Assembly (NCBI GenBank): GCA_973895155.1
Contig: OZ316899.1
Coordinates: 7,812,001 to 7,876,000, forward strand
Length of the DNA stretch: 64,000 nt
Direction: 5' to 3'
DNA from: Marsupella aquatica
Lineage: Eukaryota > Marchantiophyta
The notes under the pieces are model-generated. The model was given only the letters and a program-made list of their open reading frames with translations. It was not told the origin of the DNA and ran no database searches. Below, in pieces: positions 33,401 through 43,883 of this stretch; within the stretch, counting starts at the first letter, position 1; each line of letters begins with the position of its first letter. The position numbers and the translations under genes are program-made.

Positions 33401-34484
33401 GACGAGCGACGCCCAGCAGCTGGAGGAGGCCATGTCAGGAGGCAGCAGAGGAGACGGACACGGCGAGGCGAGAGAACGAATCTCTGCTGGACCAGGTCTA
33501 GCTCCTCAAGGCGGACAATGACAGGCTTCGAAGGCAGTGGGATGGCCGCTCCCATTCGGGCGGCTCTGGCAAGCGTGCCAGGCATTAGCAGCGGAGTAGG
33601 AATAGACTAGGATTAGGACTGGCTTAGTCAGGCTCTTGGGACAGGCACCTGCCTTAGGTACAGCAGCGCTGCCATGCTGTCCAGCCTGCGTAGATTAGGA
33701 TCTTCTAATAAGACACAACCGTTTTCCGGCCTGACTGTCAGCTTAGTTAGGACCTTAGTCAGCGAATCTTCGGCGAGAGGACACCCCGTCCCTCGTCCCT
33801 TAGTATTTAGTGCACCCCTCGGTATAGGCAGGGGGGTTTTTAGTTGCAGAGTTGGACGTCCGCGGTATGTGCGGGGAGTCCCGACCTCTGGGAATGAAAG
33901 AGTACCGAGGGGAGGGGGTAGGACTAAGCTCGTCGGGCGAGTGCGGAGTCGGGCTTCGTTGTAGTGTGCACCCTTGGCCTGGAACCTGTTCATTCCGGGG
34001 CTGTCGGGTCAACTAAGTGTATGCATATGTTCCCTTTGTAGTAAAATCCTTTCCCATCATTTTCCTTCGTGTAAATCAAGATTGTATGCATGTGCGCGTG
34101 TATGTGTGTGGGTTTCTCGTATATGGGTGGCAGCGCCAGACCAAACGCACTACCCGAGACGTGCACAGGGTGCAGCCTGCGGGTAAGTGGTTGCGAGCAC
34201 GGGTTGAGGACCTGTATCATCGAATCCGGATCGAAGGCGGACAGCACGAAGGCTTAGAAGCCCTTAAGCCGGGGTCGATCCTGCTATCGACTAAGGTACG
34301 TTCCGGCGGCGGAACACAAACCATACCTAGGAGGTGTCCGTATTTAGCAGTATACGCACTTAGCGCTAGTTTACGAGAATAAGGTGCATTACGTGCTTCC
34401 CTTCCTGCCCAAACCCTCAGATTTACGAGGGATGTGCCCGTCTAAGCTGAAGTCTGAGTTAAGGCCGCAGCCGACGACGTGACA
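30461..34484 (+). mobile_element. 3' LTR of gypsy A (4024 bp)
   Basis: Copy of 20461-24482 offset by 10,000 bases, preceded by the weak purine tract AAGCAGGGAGC and followed by the CTTCT target copy. TATA at 30819-30826. Contains its own copy of the LTR ORF. Confidence 0.95.
30927..33588 (+). pseudogene. LTR-embedded ORF of gypsy A, 3' LTR copy
   Basis: Same protein as 20927-23586. This copy is intact where the 5' copy is broken (CAG at 31272; no deletion near 32470). It has its own lesions: TGA at 32232-32234, TAG at 33339-33341 and a one-base insertion near 33430. The continuous 435-codon N-terminal part and 360-codon C-terminal part together span nearly the whole protein. Private lesions in each copy suggest the inserted source was intact and both decayed after insertion. 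A transcript from this LTR would read out into copia and tnp2 sequence. Confidence 0.7.
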
Positions 34485-34489
34485 CTTCT

Positions 34490-34634
34490 GTTGTAGTGTG
34501 AGGCCTGCATCGGTTAGGATTGTGTCCTGCAAGTCTTTGGATGCAAGATAGGCCTTAATGTCAAGTGACCATGTTAGATAATTTGCACCGTCTATGGCTA
34601 ATGCCTTAAATTGTAATTTCTTGATCGTAGTCAT
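34490..34634 (-). pseudogene. copia gag N-terminal part
   Basis: Minus-strand frame starting with the ATG at 34632-34634. It shows the copia gag opening (FKALAIDGANYLTWSLDIKA, LASKDLQDTIL) and runs to the left edge of the CTTCT target copy. In thought, removing gypsy A and one target copy makes it continuous with the gag core ending at 20460, which confirms one ancestral ORF. Confidence 0.85.
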
Positions 34635-35075
34635 TGTTCAATCAAAGTATTGTGTCTTGTGTAATCAGAAATGTCTCAATGAATGGAGATTGCTTAAGTT
34701 TTCCTTGGTGTATCTTGTTTGAAATTGTGTAATCTTGGGGGATGGGATCGGGACTTCCCTGATATTGGTCCGTGTGCGGCCGTTCTCGGTGGTCCGTTTG
34801 CCTTGTGTCGACCTTCCTCGTGCCTGCTCCGATATTTCATGGGCCGTCCTTGCCAGATGTTGGGTAATTTTTGTGGAGAAGATCTCGTTCAGGGAGGAGA
34901 GATCGATGTGGGGGCAAAGCTATTGTTGGAGTCCTAAAACAAACTGAAATCCTTAGACATTTTTGTCTTCCGTGGGCTGGTGTGGAGATTTTCCCTTTTT
35001 TTTCAAACAAAATTTTGCTCGAGCTGATGTGTAAGGAAAAAAAAACCACTCAGATCCAGACTCGTGCTAATAACG
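34635..35075 (-). other. copia 5' leader with primer-binding site
   Basis: Untranslated leader between the 5' LTR and gag. On the minus strand, CGTTATTAGCACGAG directly follows the LTR end, matching CGTTATCAGCACGA after the LTR of the second copia at 40138. This is the copia primer-site position. No other feature seen; a short purine run lies near 35035. Confidence 0.65.
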
Positions 35076-35243
35076 TATTCAGGGACATAGATCTCATGCG
35101 CCAACAAACTCACTACCTTCTTTCCATTTGGGAGTATGGGGGCTCCCTATATAGTACATGGCTTGGTGGTTATGTAACCACCTCTTGTCCCTATTCACTA
35201 GGGTAAGTCTAGTTTACCGGGGTTAGGTTTATCACTTGTAACA
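35076..35243 (-). mobile_element. copia 5' LTR
   Basis: 168 bp copy of the LTR at 15885-16053, with a few differences (for example CATGCG for CATGTG, GGCTTGG for GGCGTGG, CTTGTAACA for CTTATAACA). ACCAC target copy follows at 35244-35248. Confidence 0.9.
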
Positions 35244-35248
35244 ACCAC

Positions 35249-35318
35249 TCATTTTTCTGTTACCAGTTTCTGTTTCTTGTTACTATTTGTTGTTTGCTGT
35301 TGTTTGTAAATACCCTGC
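35249..35318 (+). other. right half of tnp2 intron
   Basis: T-rich stretch after the ACCAC target copy, ending just before the transposase exon. The exact 3' splice site is not obvious. Confidence 0.45.
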
Positions 35319-37561
35319 ATGGAATATCATATTGTTCATACATGTGTGAATGATTGCATGTTATTTCATGGGGCCAATGCAAACAAGACACAATGTACAA
35401 CATGTGATGAGCCTCGCTATGACCCCAACATGCTAACAAAGAAGGTGCCAAGGAAGGTTGTTCGTTGGTTTCCCATCATTCCTTGGTTATTGCACATGTA
35501 TCGGTGTTCTGACTTGGCAGAGTTGATGGTATGGCATAAGACTCATCGATCAGAGTCTGGTGTCATGCGGTTGCCAGTTGACTCCCCTGCTCACAAAATA
35601 TTGAGGCAACATGGCCAGACTTGGCACATGATCCTCGCCATGTGAGGCTAGGATTGGCATCTGATGGAGTTAGCCCTCATTCACTTGGAGGAAAGGGGCA
35701 ACCTACATCAGTTTGGCCTGTGGTTGTCATGAATTATAACCTCCCGCCATGGCTATCCATGAAGAAGGGGTTCCTTTTATTGTCTTTGATTATCCCAGGT
35801 CCAAAAAAGGTGAAGAACTTTGACACTTACTTGGCACTATTGGTTGGAGAACTTCAAAAATTATGGGATGGAGTGTGGGCATATGATGGCAGGAAAATTA
35901 TAGGAGGTTTTTCACGTGTCTTTAAATTGAGAGGGATCATTTGTTGGACAATGCATGACTATCCTGGTAAGATGACTTCCATGCCATTTGCAACCCTTCA
36001 ATAATGTGCAATATATATTGTTGGTTCTCATGTGACAACCTTAACATAAAGTTTGCATGGTTTGATTTCTTCTGTGTAAACAGGGGTTGGTTTTGTCTCC
36101 GGATTGCAAACTCAGGGGTACAAAGCTTGCTCTACTTGTGGCGCAAGCTTAGAGGACATGGCCACATATTGTTCATGGATTAGAAAGATTGTTTATATTG
36201 GGCATACAAATCTTCTTCCTATGGGGCATGAGATGAGGTTTGACCCACTTCTATTTTCCTCCTTTGAAATGCCATTTGGTGATGAGCGTGAATTTCCTGA
36301 TGCAACAAGTTTTGCATATTGGAAGTCACTAGCTGATAGGGTGGCAGACCCAAATGATTCCTTCACCTTTGATAGGACAGGTTTGACCAGGTGGAGTATA
36401 CTAGCCACTTTGCCCTATTGGTCTGAGTTGAAGATCCGCCATCTCTTAGACCCCATGCACATGGAGGGAAATATGGGGAAGGCTTTGATAAAGCATTTTT
36501 ATGGGGAGAAGGACACTAATTTTAGGGAGGCATGATGCGAGGAGATGGAAATGCATCCAGATGTTTGGATGACAACTGATCCTATCACAGGTGTGGAGAA
36601 TTGTCGTTCTGCTCCTTGGGTGTTGAGTGTTGGCCAAAGACGTGAATTTCGGAACCGTATAGGAGAGATGCGGTTTCCTATAGGCTATGGTGCCAACCTT
36701 TGGAAAGCTTTTGGGATGGAGGACAATCACAAGTGGCCACAATATCTGAAGACACATGACTATCATCGCTATTGCAGCATATATTGCCAGTGGCAATTAT
36801 AGGTATAGGGAGTGAAGAAGTGCAAGATGCCATCTGGTCATTGGGTTATTTGTTGAGACGGATATGCTCAAAGGAGATATATGTAGAAGAGATCCCTGGG
36901 ATGGAGGCATTGGCAGCTGAGATGTTATGCAAGTTGGAGAAAGCCCTCCCTCCTTCCTTCTTTGATTGTCAGGTCCATTTACTTGTGCATCTTGTGCGGG
37001 AGGTTGCCATTGCTGGTCCAGTGCATTGTAGATGGATGTATTGGCTTGAGCGTTACATGGCGGTGTTGAAGGCTTATGTACGTAACCGTGCACGGGTGGA
37101 GGGAAGCATAGCTACATGATACTTGGCAGTAGAGAGTATGTTTTAAATTGTAGTAACATCTTGGCCACCATTGATCCTACTTGTCCACGTACTTGGATGG
37201 AGGAGAGATTTGGAGGAGGACCGTTTAACAGGTGCCACAAAAACACGCACGTTGACATCAACAAAGTGGTCACAGTTGACAACATTTATGTTGAGTAATA
37301 GTAATATCATGGATAAATGGAGATAGTTTTATGAGAATGCCAAGAGAACAAGTCAAAGGGCAAGAATTTTTCCTAAGATGCATGAGTATATGAAGCAAAA
37401 GTTGCTTGAGTTGGATGACATGGTGACACAAGGAGGAGATGTGTCCCACTTTCCTTCTATCATAGATGACGTACGGACCATTGTTCATGGCCCTTTGATA
37501 GTGGTGACATCCAAGACGGCTATGTGGACACAAGGGAGACACTTCAGGTCCACTAGTACCT
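35319..37561 (+). pseudogene. CACTA tnp2 transposase, 3' part (Transposase_21 and DUF4218)
   Basis: Starts with EYHIVHTCVNDCMLFHGAN and a CTTCDEPRY pair, then VRLGLASDGVSPH and PVVVMNYNLPPWLSMKKGF, all typical of En/Spm tnp2. Intron 35967-36083 (GTAAGA...AAACAG) keeps the frame. Next come LLDPMHMEGNMGKALIKHFYG, WVLSVGQRREF and a DUF4218 block (LPPSFFDCQVHLLVHLVREV, GPVHCRWMYWLERYM). Lesions: frame change near 35620, TGA 36533-36535, frame change near 36770, TGA at 37117-37119 where tryptophan is expected, and stops after 37293. The DDE-type transposase is therefore dead. It continues the 5' exon at 15172-15691 across the nested insertions. Confidence 0.85.
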
Positions 37562-37869
37562 AACCTTTCTTCCTCTATTCATGTAGACCATATTTTGATT
37601 AGTTATTTCTATTGTTTCAAAACTTTCTATTATCATTAATGACATCCAGTGGTGGACGTTGCCACCCAGCGCCCTCACCAATCCCAGCACTCACGCCTAA
37701 GTGCCCCTGGTCCCCGAATGCCTTCACGAAATACCTTGAGCAAGCACCCTAGTGTCTCTTGCACCACCAACGGCCCCTCCCATACGAAGCCGCACTTGCC
37801 CACCTACATGACCACTACTCAACAGTCCTCAAGTGCTGTCTGCACAAGCAACCAAGCACCTCGGTAAGC
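37562..37869 (+). other. probable tnp2 intron and proline-rich exon
   Basis: T-rich sequence ends in TTAATGACATCCAG, a possible 3' splice site, followed by a Pro/His-rich open stretch (about 37650-37740) that could be the variable C-terminal part of tnp2. Supported only by context. Confidence 0.3.
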
Positions 37870-39190
37870 AACCCTTCAGGATCTAGAACTTGCCAAGTCT
37901 AGCATCCTAACTCAAGCTCAACAGACATTGGTAAATAGGTCAGCGATAGGTCCTCCCAATGCCATAAGCCAGAACTAGAATCCACGCCCATTGTTTGTCC
38001 AGAACAGCTCCTTCCTTGGTGCAGCCCAGGTTTCCCCTCGTACCTATCCATCACCAACAAACCGCCTTGACCCCAAGACATGCTCATGGCCCCAATAGCG
38101 TAGCTTGTCCCAACACACCGGGACCAGAATGGCCCCGACTCTAGCAACCATCCCGATTCAACTCACTAATGGCCTAGGGACCGAGCACTCTTGGAACTCA
38201 ACCTCCACACCTACTTGGCCTTGCCTCCCCAACGCAAGCTTCCTTGGGAGACTGAACACGGCTTGGCTGCTATTTGGCAGGATTTGGCAAGCGGACGAGT
38301 TAACACCCGCAAACCCCAAGAACCCATGGTTCCTCCAGACCCATCTGAGCTCAAGAGGACGTAGCCCTTCCTTGAGAGTTTTCCAACGCACCCAAGAAGT
38401 CCTCCAACAGACTTCCCGTTGGGAAGATATTGCCGTTTCCATTTGGCGGTTTCCCTTAGTGTCGCGACCGTCGCGGCTCACGACTTCGGCTCACCCTTAG
38501 CCCCCAGGGAGACACCACTCCCCTCATATATGCTTCTGGAGACCTGCCACCCCCGGACCAGCTTTGGTCCCTAAACATTTGGCCTCCAACCCGGATCCTA
38601 TCGCCCATAACTCTCTCGTTAGGCATCCGCAAGAGAAGTGCCTTAGCCCATTGTGATTGGGCCGACCCAGTGCTCATGCCTAGGCCCTCAAGTCCCATCG
38701 CCGCTTGGGGCCCCCAATCGGTCCAACCCGGATCGGGCCATAACTTGCGCCCCAAGCGTCCGTTACCCATGGCGTCAACTCCATGGGCCTTGGGCCCAAG
38801 AGGAGCTCACCCTCAAGCCCTCAGAACTAAAAGTCCATCCGGAGGTCCGGATGGTCGGCCTTGAGCCCGGCCCATTTCCCCTTGCCCGACCAGCTCTCAA
38901 CTAGCCCAAGTCCTTAGTGTGTGTCACCAGCTTGGCTCATTGCCTTCGCTAGTGGCACGTCTCTTTTCTCACAAGCCTCCCCATGCTAAGTCCTCCCCGG
39001 ACAGCCTATCCGGGCCTGGACCATAAGGGAGCTTGGCGTCGGAGTCAGTGACGCCGGAGCTAAGTGTTAAGGTAGTTGAGTTCCGTGACTCATCCATAAC
39101 TATAATGTTGGCTTCTATATATTTATGCCATGGGCCATGCGGGTTTTGGCTATTTAGGGATGGGTGTCATATTTTGAGGATTATTACATT
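37870..39190. other. GC-rich unassigned stretch inside CACTA remnant
   Basis: About 1.3 kb with a different composition from the AT-rich flanks and no recognisable protein. It separates the DUF4218 part from the DUF4216 part, so it is probably an inserted solo LTR or other element. I could not find matching ends or a target duplication by eye. Confidence 0.35.
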
Positions 39191-39218
39191 GATGGTGTCT
39201 TTTGTGTAATAAAAATTT

Positions 39219-39728
39219 ATGGGTTTTGTTAATTTCAGGGTTTCTTCCCTTGATGAGAAGAGGGGTCATACTTTTGATTGTGGAATTCAAGGGGAATTTT
39301 CTCAAGACTCCCAAAGCAGCCGCCATGACATGAACATTGTTAGAGATGTTGTGCCACACTATGGGAAGATAGAGGAGATCTTGGTGGTATCATATGACAA
39401 CCATTCAAAGTTTGAGGAATATGTCTTCAAGTGCAAGTGGTTCAAAGTGAACCTTGTTGGTCAAAATTGCACTGTACTTCAAGATGAGAGTGGGTTTACA
39501 TGGTTGAAGACAAGTGCCACTAGTGTTCAAGCATCTCATTGGCAAACATCAGAACCATTTGCTTTCCCATCACACTTGGAGCAATGTTTCTACATTCCAT
39601 ACCCCTTAGACCCGGAGTGGTCAATTGTCATCACCTATGTGTCACTTTCTTGTTCCATTGTTTCTGAGAAGCCAGATGTTATTGTATCAAACCTAGATGA
39701 CCTTGAGACCGATGAAGACCAAGTGTGA
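39219..39728 (+). pseudogene. DUF4216-like part of CACTA tnp2 gene
   Basis: A 169-codon frame with NFRVSSLDEKRGHTFDCGIQ, VPHYGKIEEILVVSYDN and YVFKCKWFKVNL, followed by a PFAFPSHLEQCFYIPYP block: the DUF4216 layout that follows DUF4218 in plant En/Spm transposase proteins. It begins next to a TAATTTCAGG acceptor-like site (39231-39239) and ends with an acidic tail and a TGA at 39726-39728. No stop inside, but the upstream exons are broken. Confidence 0.8.
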
Positions 39729-39955
39729 GGGACATATTTATATGCACTTGGGTCCAGCCTAGACATTTGTTCATGATATATTTGATTTGTTCATGTTTGG
39801 TAATATAAAAAAAAGTATCGTCTATATTTATATTTGCCGTTCATTTTTGAATGAGACACTCATGACAAATGTATTGTATTGTTTTATTGTGATCACTTGT
39901 GAATTTTACACACAACTTTCTATCTAACCTTTGTTGCTCAATATAACTTTCTTTC
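39729..39955 (+). other. AT-rich 3' flank of the DUF4216-like gene
   Basis: AT-rich, no frame. May hold the 3' UTR of the tnp2 transcript. No CACTA terminal repeat recognised. It ends at the start of a copia LTR. Confidence 0.5.
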
Positions 39956-40609
39956 TGTTATAATACATAGGTTAAGTCTAGACTTGGGTTATCTTGACAC
40001 CTAGGATTAAGTTACCTTAACCTTAGGTAATTGCTGTAACTACCTAGCTAGACCTTGGCTTGAACCAACCACCATGTATATACTCCATTTGGAATATGAA
40101 GGAAGAACACACTTATGATTGTATAGTTACTCAAACACGTTATCAGCACGAATGCTTGAGGCAATTTTTTTTATCAACATAGGATTTTGTGCAATAGAAC
40201 AATGAATCAAGGGGCTGTTGAATGATTGAAACAAAGGTCATCCTTCATCAAATTTTTTAGAGAAGGGCTTGCATAAGCATGTATCATAAGGATATAACCC
40301 GAAGAAGAAATTTGAATGGATTTCATTGACTCCATTTACAAATTGACACCAACAAACATTGCAAATTGAGACGGGAGAAATTTAGAAAAGAATTCAGAAT
40401 TAATGCTTCATCAATTATCTGAGGAAGATTACACATGAGGTGATTCAAGGAAACTACCAACATTGAGAAGATGGCACCTTTGACAAGTACAATCAAGAAA
40501 TTAAACTTTCAAGCACTAGATATAGATGGCTCGAATTACTTGTCGTGGTCACTGGACGTTGAGGCACATTTGGCCTCAAAGGAAATTCCCGATACTATTC
40601 TTACTGTGG
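39956..40609 (+). mobile_element. Second copia fragment: 5' LTR, primer site, gag start
   Basis: LTR 39956-40137 (182 bp, TGTTATAAT...CAAACA), primer site CGTTATCAGCACGA from 40138, leader, and a gag start (ATG at 40471) with INNER motifs KKLNFQALDIDGSNYLSWSLD and ASKEIPDTIL, closely similar to the gag at 34490-34634. It ends abruptly at about 40605 where a direct repeat starts. The rest of the element is missing, so it is a 5' remnant of a related copia family on the opposite strand. Confidence 0.85.
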
Positions 40610-40888
40610 TGCGTCCCATGGCTCCCTAAACCCAAGAAACCCCCTTGCACAAGCCGATTCCCGCAAGTTTCGCCCTTGGCAAGGCCGGTTTTGTGGCTTA
40701 GCGACATGGGACGCTGCTAACCTCCTTCTACCAACATTTTAGCGCCAAAAATGTGGTGCGTCCCATGGCTCCCTAAACCCAAGAAACCCCTCTCACAAGC
40801 CGATTCCCGCAGGTTTTGCTCTTGGCGAGGCCGATTTTGCGGCTTTAGCTGCTAACTTCCTTCTACTACTATTGCTATTAACATTTTA
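40606..40888 (+). repeat. ~147 bp direct repeat, two units
   Basis: Units start at 40606 and 40753 with GTGGTGCGTCCCATGGCTCC and stay alignable to the AACATTTTA end of each. The second unit lacks the GACATGGGACG part. No coding content. It abuts the copia gag break. Confidence 0.85.
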
Positions 40889-41211
40889 CTCACATATACT
40901 GGACAGATCCTTCATCGGGTCATGAGATATGTAGTCGGCCTCTTCTATGTGTTCCCTTGGTCTCCTCTCTTGGTCTTCCTTTAGGTATGTTTGGATTCCA
41001 CCGCCGGAATGATCCCCAACTGGCTTGGGTAAGCCGCTAAGACCTCTCTTAACTTGACACATCCAACTCTTACTACCTTGCTTACTCCCTTCTCTTGGTT
41101 CATGTGGGCAATCTTCAAACAAGTTAATGTGACACACAAATAGCAAAATGACTCCTTCCGACTGAGTTATATCATGCACTTGCCATACAAACAGTACTTC
41201 TCATACACAAG
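40889..41211. other. unassigned
   Basis: No recognisable feature. A 97-codon open frame on the minus strand (41179-40886) has no known motif. It ends at the TG of LTR F. Confidence 0.4.
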
Positions 41212-41360
41212 TGTGACGCCAGTGACATGGTCCTTATTCAATAATACGATGGAATTGGTATGCTGTGCACAGTAAGTAACTGTCAGACTGTAGAATGATC
41301 AGCAAGATGGCAAGAATAAGGGCAATCATGGCGTTGAGAGCAGGACTAGGGTAGTTTAGC

Positions 41361-41554
41361 TTGAAGAGCGCACAGCCGAGACAGACATAACGGCCACAGT
41401 CATTGTCAGGGCCACAAATAAGCAGCTAGAGGACAAGAGGATTCACCTCCTCTACCATACTACCGTGCTAACGGGCACAATGGAGCATGGAGGCTCTCCA
41501 AGACGTAGGGGCAAGGGGAAGCGAGTCTCCACAATTGAGAAAACGGTTGTGTGA
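41361..41554 (+). pseudogene. Remnant of the LTR ORF C-terminus in element F
   Basis: About 64 codons, opening after a TAG at 41358-41360 and ending with TGA. It starts LEERTAETDI, reminiscent of the LEEACEEAVEETDA stretch of the A coiled coil, and ends in a basic, Gly-rich tail (RRRGKGKRVS) where A has SGGSGKRARH. Position within the LTR is also comparable. Similarity is weak. Confidence 0.4.
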
Positions 41555-41997
41555 TATGGTGATTGTTATCATGATGAAATCTGAATGTCTTGGGTGTGTA
41601 TCTTCATTTTGTTACTTAGGTTAGTGATTCATAGTCTAGTTTTAGTGTGATAGGGAAATAAAAAGTTATGTCGCGGGTGGTCGGCGACCGTATCTCTTTC
41701 AATGTGTCGCCAAATCCGGATCTGTAAAGAGCATTGGAAAGATCTGGTCAAGGCGAGTAAAATCAATATAAAACACTTGGGAAACGGAGGTGTATTAAGA
41801 AAGATACGGCCTGATTAGTGTGTCGGGTTAATGTGTGACCGGAATTAGCGGGTTTGGCTTCGGTTTCGGGTTAACCTAAGCTTGGCCACGGCTTAGCTTA
41901 GGTCAGCCCGGCTTCAGCTTAGGCTTAGCCCAAGTTTGGGTTAGCCTGACCTCGGGCCCGGGTTAGCATAATTATAGGTCAGCTCAGGTTCGGGCTC

Positions 41998-42105
41998 AGA
42001 CTAGCGGCTAGCAGACTAGAAGACTAGCGGATAAGCGGATAGTAGACTAGCGGCTAGCAGACTAGCAAACTAGCGGATAGCAGACTAGCGGCTAGCAGAT
42101 TAGCC
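41998..42105 (+). repeat. AGACTAGCGGCTAGC-type minisatellite
   Basis: Short imperfect repeats of CAGACTAGCGGCTAG and AACTAGCGGATAG type, inside a wider region (41870-42190) of GGGTTAGCC/CTTAGCTTAGG-like repeats. It lies in LTR F and explains part of its length difference from A after the ORF. Confidence 0.8.
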
Positions 42106-43761
42106 AGAGGCCACGGGTTAGCTCTACTCGGGCTAGATAGGATAGCTTGGTTAGCCAAACTCGGGTTAGCTATGTAACTCGGGTTAGCGCAACAGTGTGT
42201 ACCCCCTCTCGGTTGTGGGGGCATAACTTTCTCTGTATTTGCCCAAATCGGCTATAATTGACCTCGTTGGAAAGAGGAGCTCAAGCCACTTCCAACGCTG
42301 CTATCCATGCAACAAATGGTTGAACAGAGAAATCTGGAGAGGAGGCGCAAGCTCGCAAAAATTGTGGAGGAGAGCCAAATCCGAAATACATAGTCAGTTT
42401 GAGATAGAAATAAAGTTTCGAGTTAGGGTTTAGTAGTTAGATATAGTGGCGGCTCTGTTAGGGCTAGGATGGGGCGCCAATAACGTAGCATCCACCCATT
42501 TGGGCTTAGTGCGAGAGTATATAGGGTAGCCCCCTGGTAGAGGCAGGGGGGACTTCAGTTGTGTGATCTCACTTAGACTGAGCATCAGGGAGGAGCTCTG
42601 TGCAAGCAAGGTTGGACTTGGACGTCGTGTGTTGGGGAGAGCTGGGTTGTGCTATTACTTAGGGAGTAATCAGCCAAGCTTCACAACAACGGTTTGTCAG
42701 GTTTGCGAGCTGGATTGTGGCTCTTTCTAGTGGGCAGCACAACTGGGTTCTTGGTGATAGGTGACGTATTGGTGATTGTAAACTGTGGGGAGGATTTTGA
42801 TTGCATTTACGATGAGCACAGTAGGGAGGCTGAGACACTGATCAAGGTGCAGCAGGAGGAGCATTTACAATCAGTTTGGCAAGCTACGTGATCCATGGGG
42901 AGTCCCGGCCGTTGTCTGGTAGAGAGCACTAAGGGATTTATGGCCAGAGCTGAGCTTGTAGGGCAAGCATGAGGCCGGGCCTCATTGCAGTCTGGGGTAG
43001 ATCGCCGTTAGGCCTGGTACCAGCTTTGAAGTCGAGTCAACTGTGCATGCATAACTTGACATTCTGAAATGGAGGTGTGAGATCTGTATGTGCCCCCAAG
43101 AATGAAGTGCAATGAAGGAGGCTGAGTTCAGGATTGAGTTTGCAAGGCAAGTACGGGATTGGTTCAAGTCCAATCTGCCGTCGCAATCTGGAGTGGGTCG
43201 GGCTCAAGTTCAGGGTTGAGCTTGCATGGCAAGCACGGGGCTTGCAGGGCAAGCACGTCGCAATCTGGAGTAGACAGCCTTCGGGACTATTGGTCAAATC
43301 AAGTGTTCTCAGTGAACTATTGTGCACATCAATGAATCTAATTGAGTTTTCCTCTCAGGCCTCATTTCTCTCATGGATGTGTGTGTGTGTGAGGCAATCT
43401 GAGTGTATGATGGGACTAGCAGCGCCACTGAGAGGTGTACCGGGTGCATTGAAGTGGGTTGGGTGAGGGCTACAGTCATAACTCTGATTGTTGGGAGTGG
43501 AATGGCAGAGTGGTGGGGCAATGGTTTAGAAGTCCCTAAGCCGGGAATCAGTCAGAGTCACTGGTTTATGGGTACATTCCGGCGGCGGAATAGAAACATA
43601 CCTATGGCAGTAAGCATACATATAGACATATGCGCACCGTAGCGCTAGGCACTGTGTGTACGGGCCCGACATGAAGACCCCTTCTCACCAGAACTATCAT
43701 GAGTGCAAGAGCTGATTCCCAACCTTGGTCCTTTGGGATTGAGCTTGGGTGATGTGTGACA

Positions 43762-43883
43762 GAGTCTTGCTATGATAGTCTGGCGTTAAGGGGATAAACC
43801 GGTGTATACCAGCCTTCACAACGTCCCTCCGTGATCCTCAGGTACAAGGAGATAGTTTTGGCACCCAATAGTGATAGCTTTGG
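43762..43883 (+). other. leader of element F with primer-binding site
   Basis: TGGCGTTAAGGGGATAAAC at 43781 is the likely primer site. The leader is cut at 43883 by the outer end of the minus-strand LTR of element E, so E was inserted into F. Confidence 0.6.

Larger units (their letters stand above)
20461..34484 (+). mobile_element. Complete Ty3/gypsy element A (14.0 kb, ORF-bearing 4 kb LTRs)
   Basis: 5' LTR 20461-24482, internal region 24483-30460, 3' LTR 30461-34484, flanked by a perfect CTTCT target duplication (20456-20460 and 34485-34489). LTR ends are TGTGACG...GTGACA. The internal region encodes one gag-pol frame of the Ogre/Tat/Athila type (ATRKDHYPLPF). Each LTR additionally contains a ~886-codon ORF. 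The LTRs differ by scattered, mostly transitional substitutions (roughly one to two per cent by eye, not computed). Inserted in the gag of the copia element. Confidence 0.95.
15885..35243 (-). mobile_element. Ty1/copia element (5.3 kb) interrupted by gypsy A
   Basis: The minus-strand element has a 3' LTR at 15885-16053 and a 5' LTR at 35076-35243 (about 168 bp, ends TGTTA and ...ATA/ACA) and a perfect 5-bp target duplication ACCAC (15880-15884 and 35244-35248). Without gypsy A and its second target copy (14,029 bp in total) it is about 5.3 kb, a normal copia length. Gene order is gag, protease, (integrase), RT, RNase H. It is inserted in the tnp2 gene. It is defective: the integrase core is missing and several frames are broken. 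Confidence 0.92.
41212..43761 (+). mobile_element. 5' LTR of element F (A-like family)
   Basis: Starts TGTGACGCCAGTG and ends GATGTGTGACA, like the A-family LTR ends. Its right half is collinear with the U5-like tail of A: AGAGGCAGGGGGG near 42545, GGGGAGTCCCGGCC near 42898, GGTACATTCCGGCGGCGGAAT near 43571. It is shorter than the A LTR and appears to have lost most of the LTR ORF. A primer site follows at 43781. Confidence 0.7.

Noticed and set aside
40886-41179. 97-codon minus-strand ORF
   Set aside because: No recognisable domain and no paralogue in the window; chance frame cannot be excluded.
43378-43394. GTGTGTGTG tract
   Set aside because: Short simple repeat in LTR F matching the GT-rich part of the A LTR tail; no further signal.
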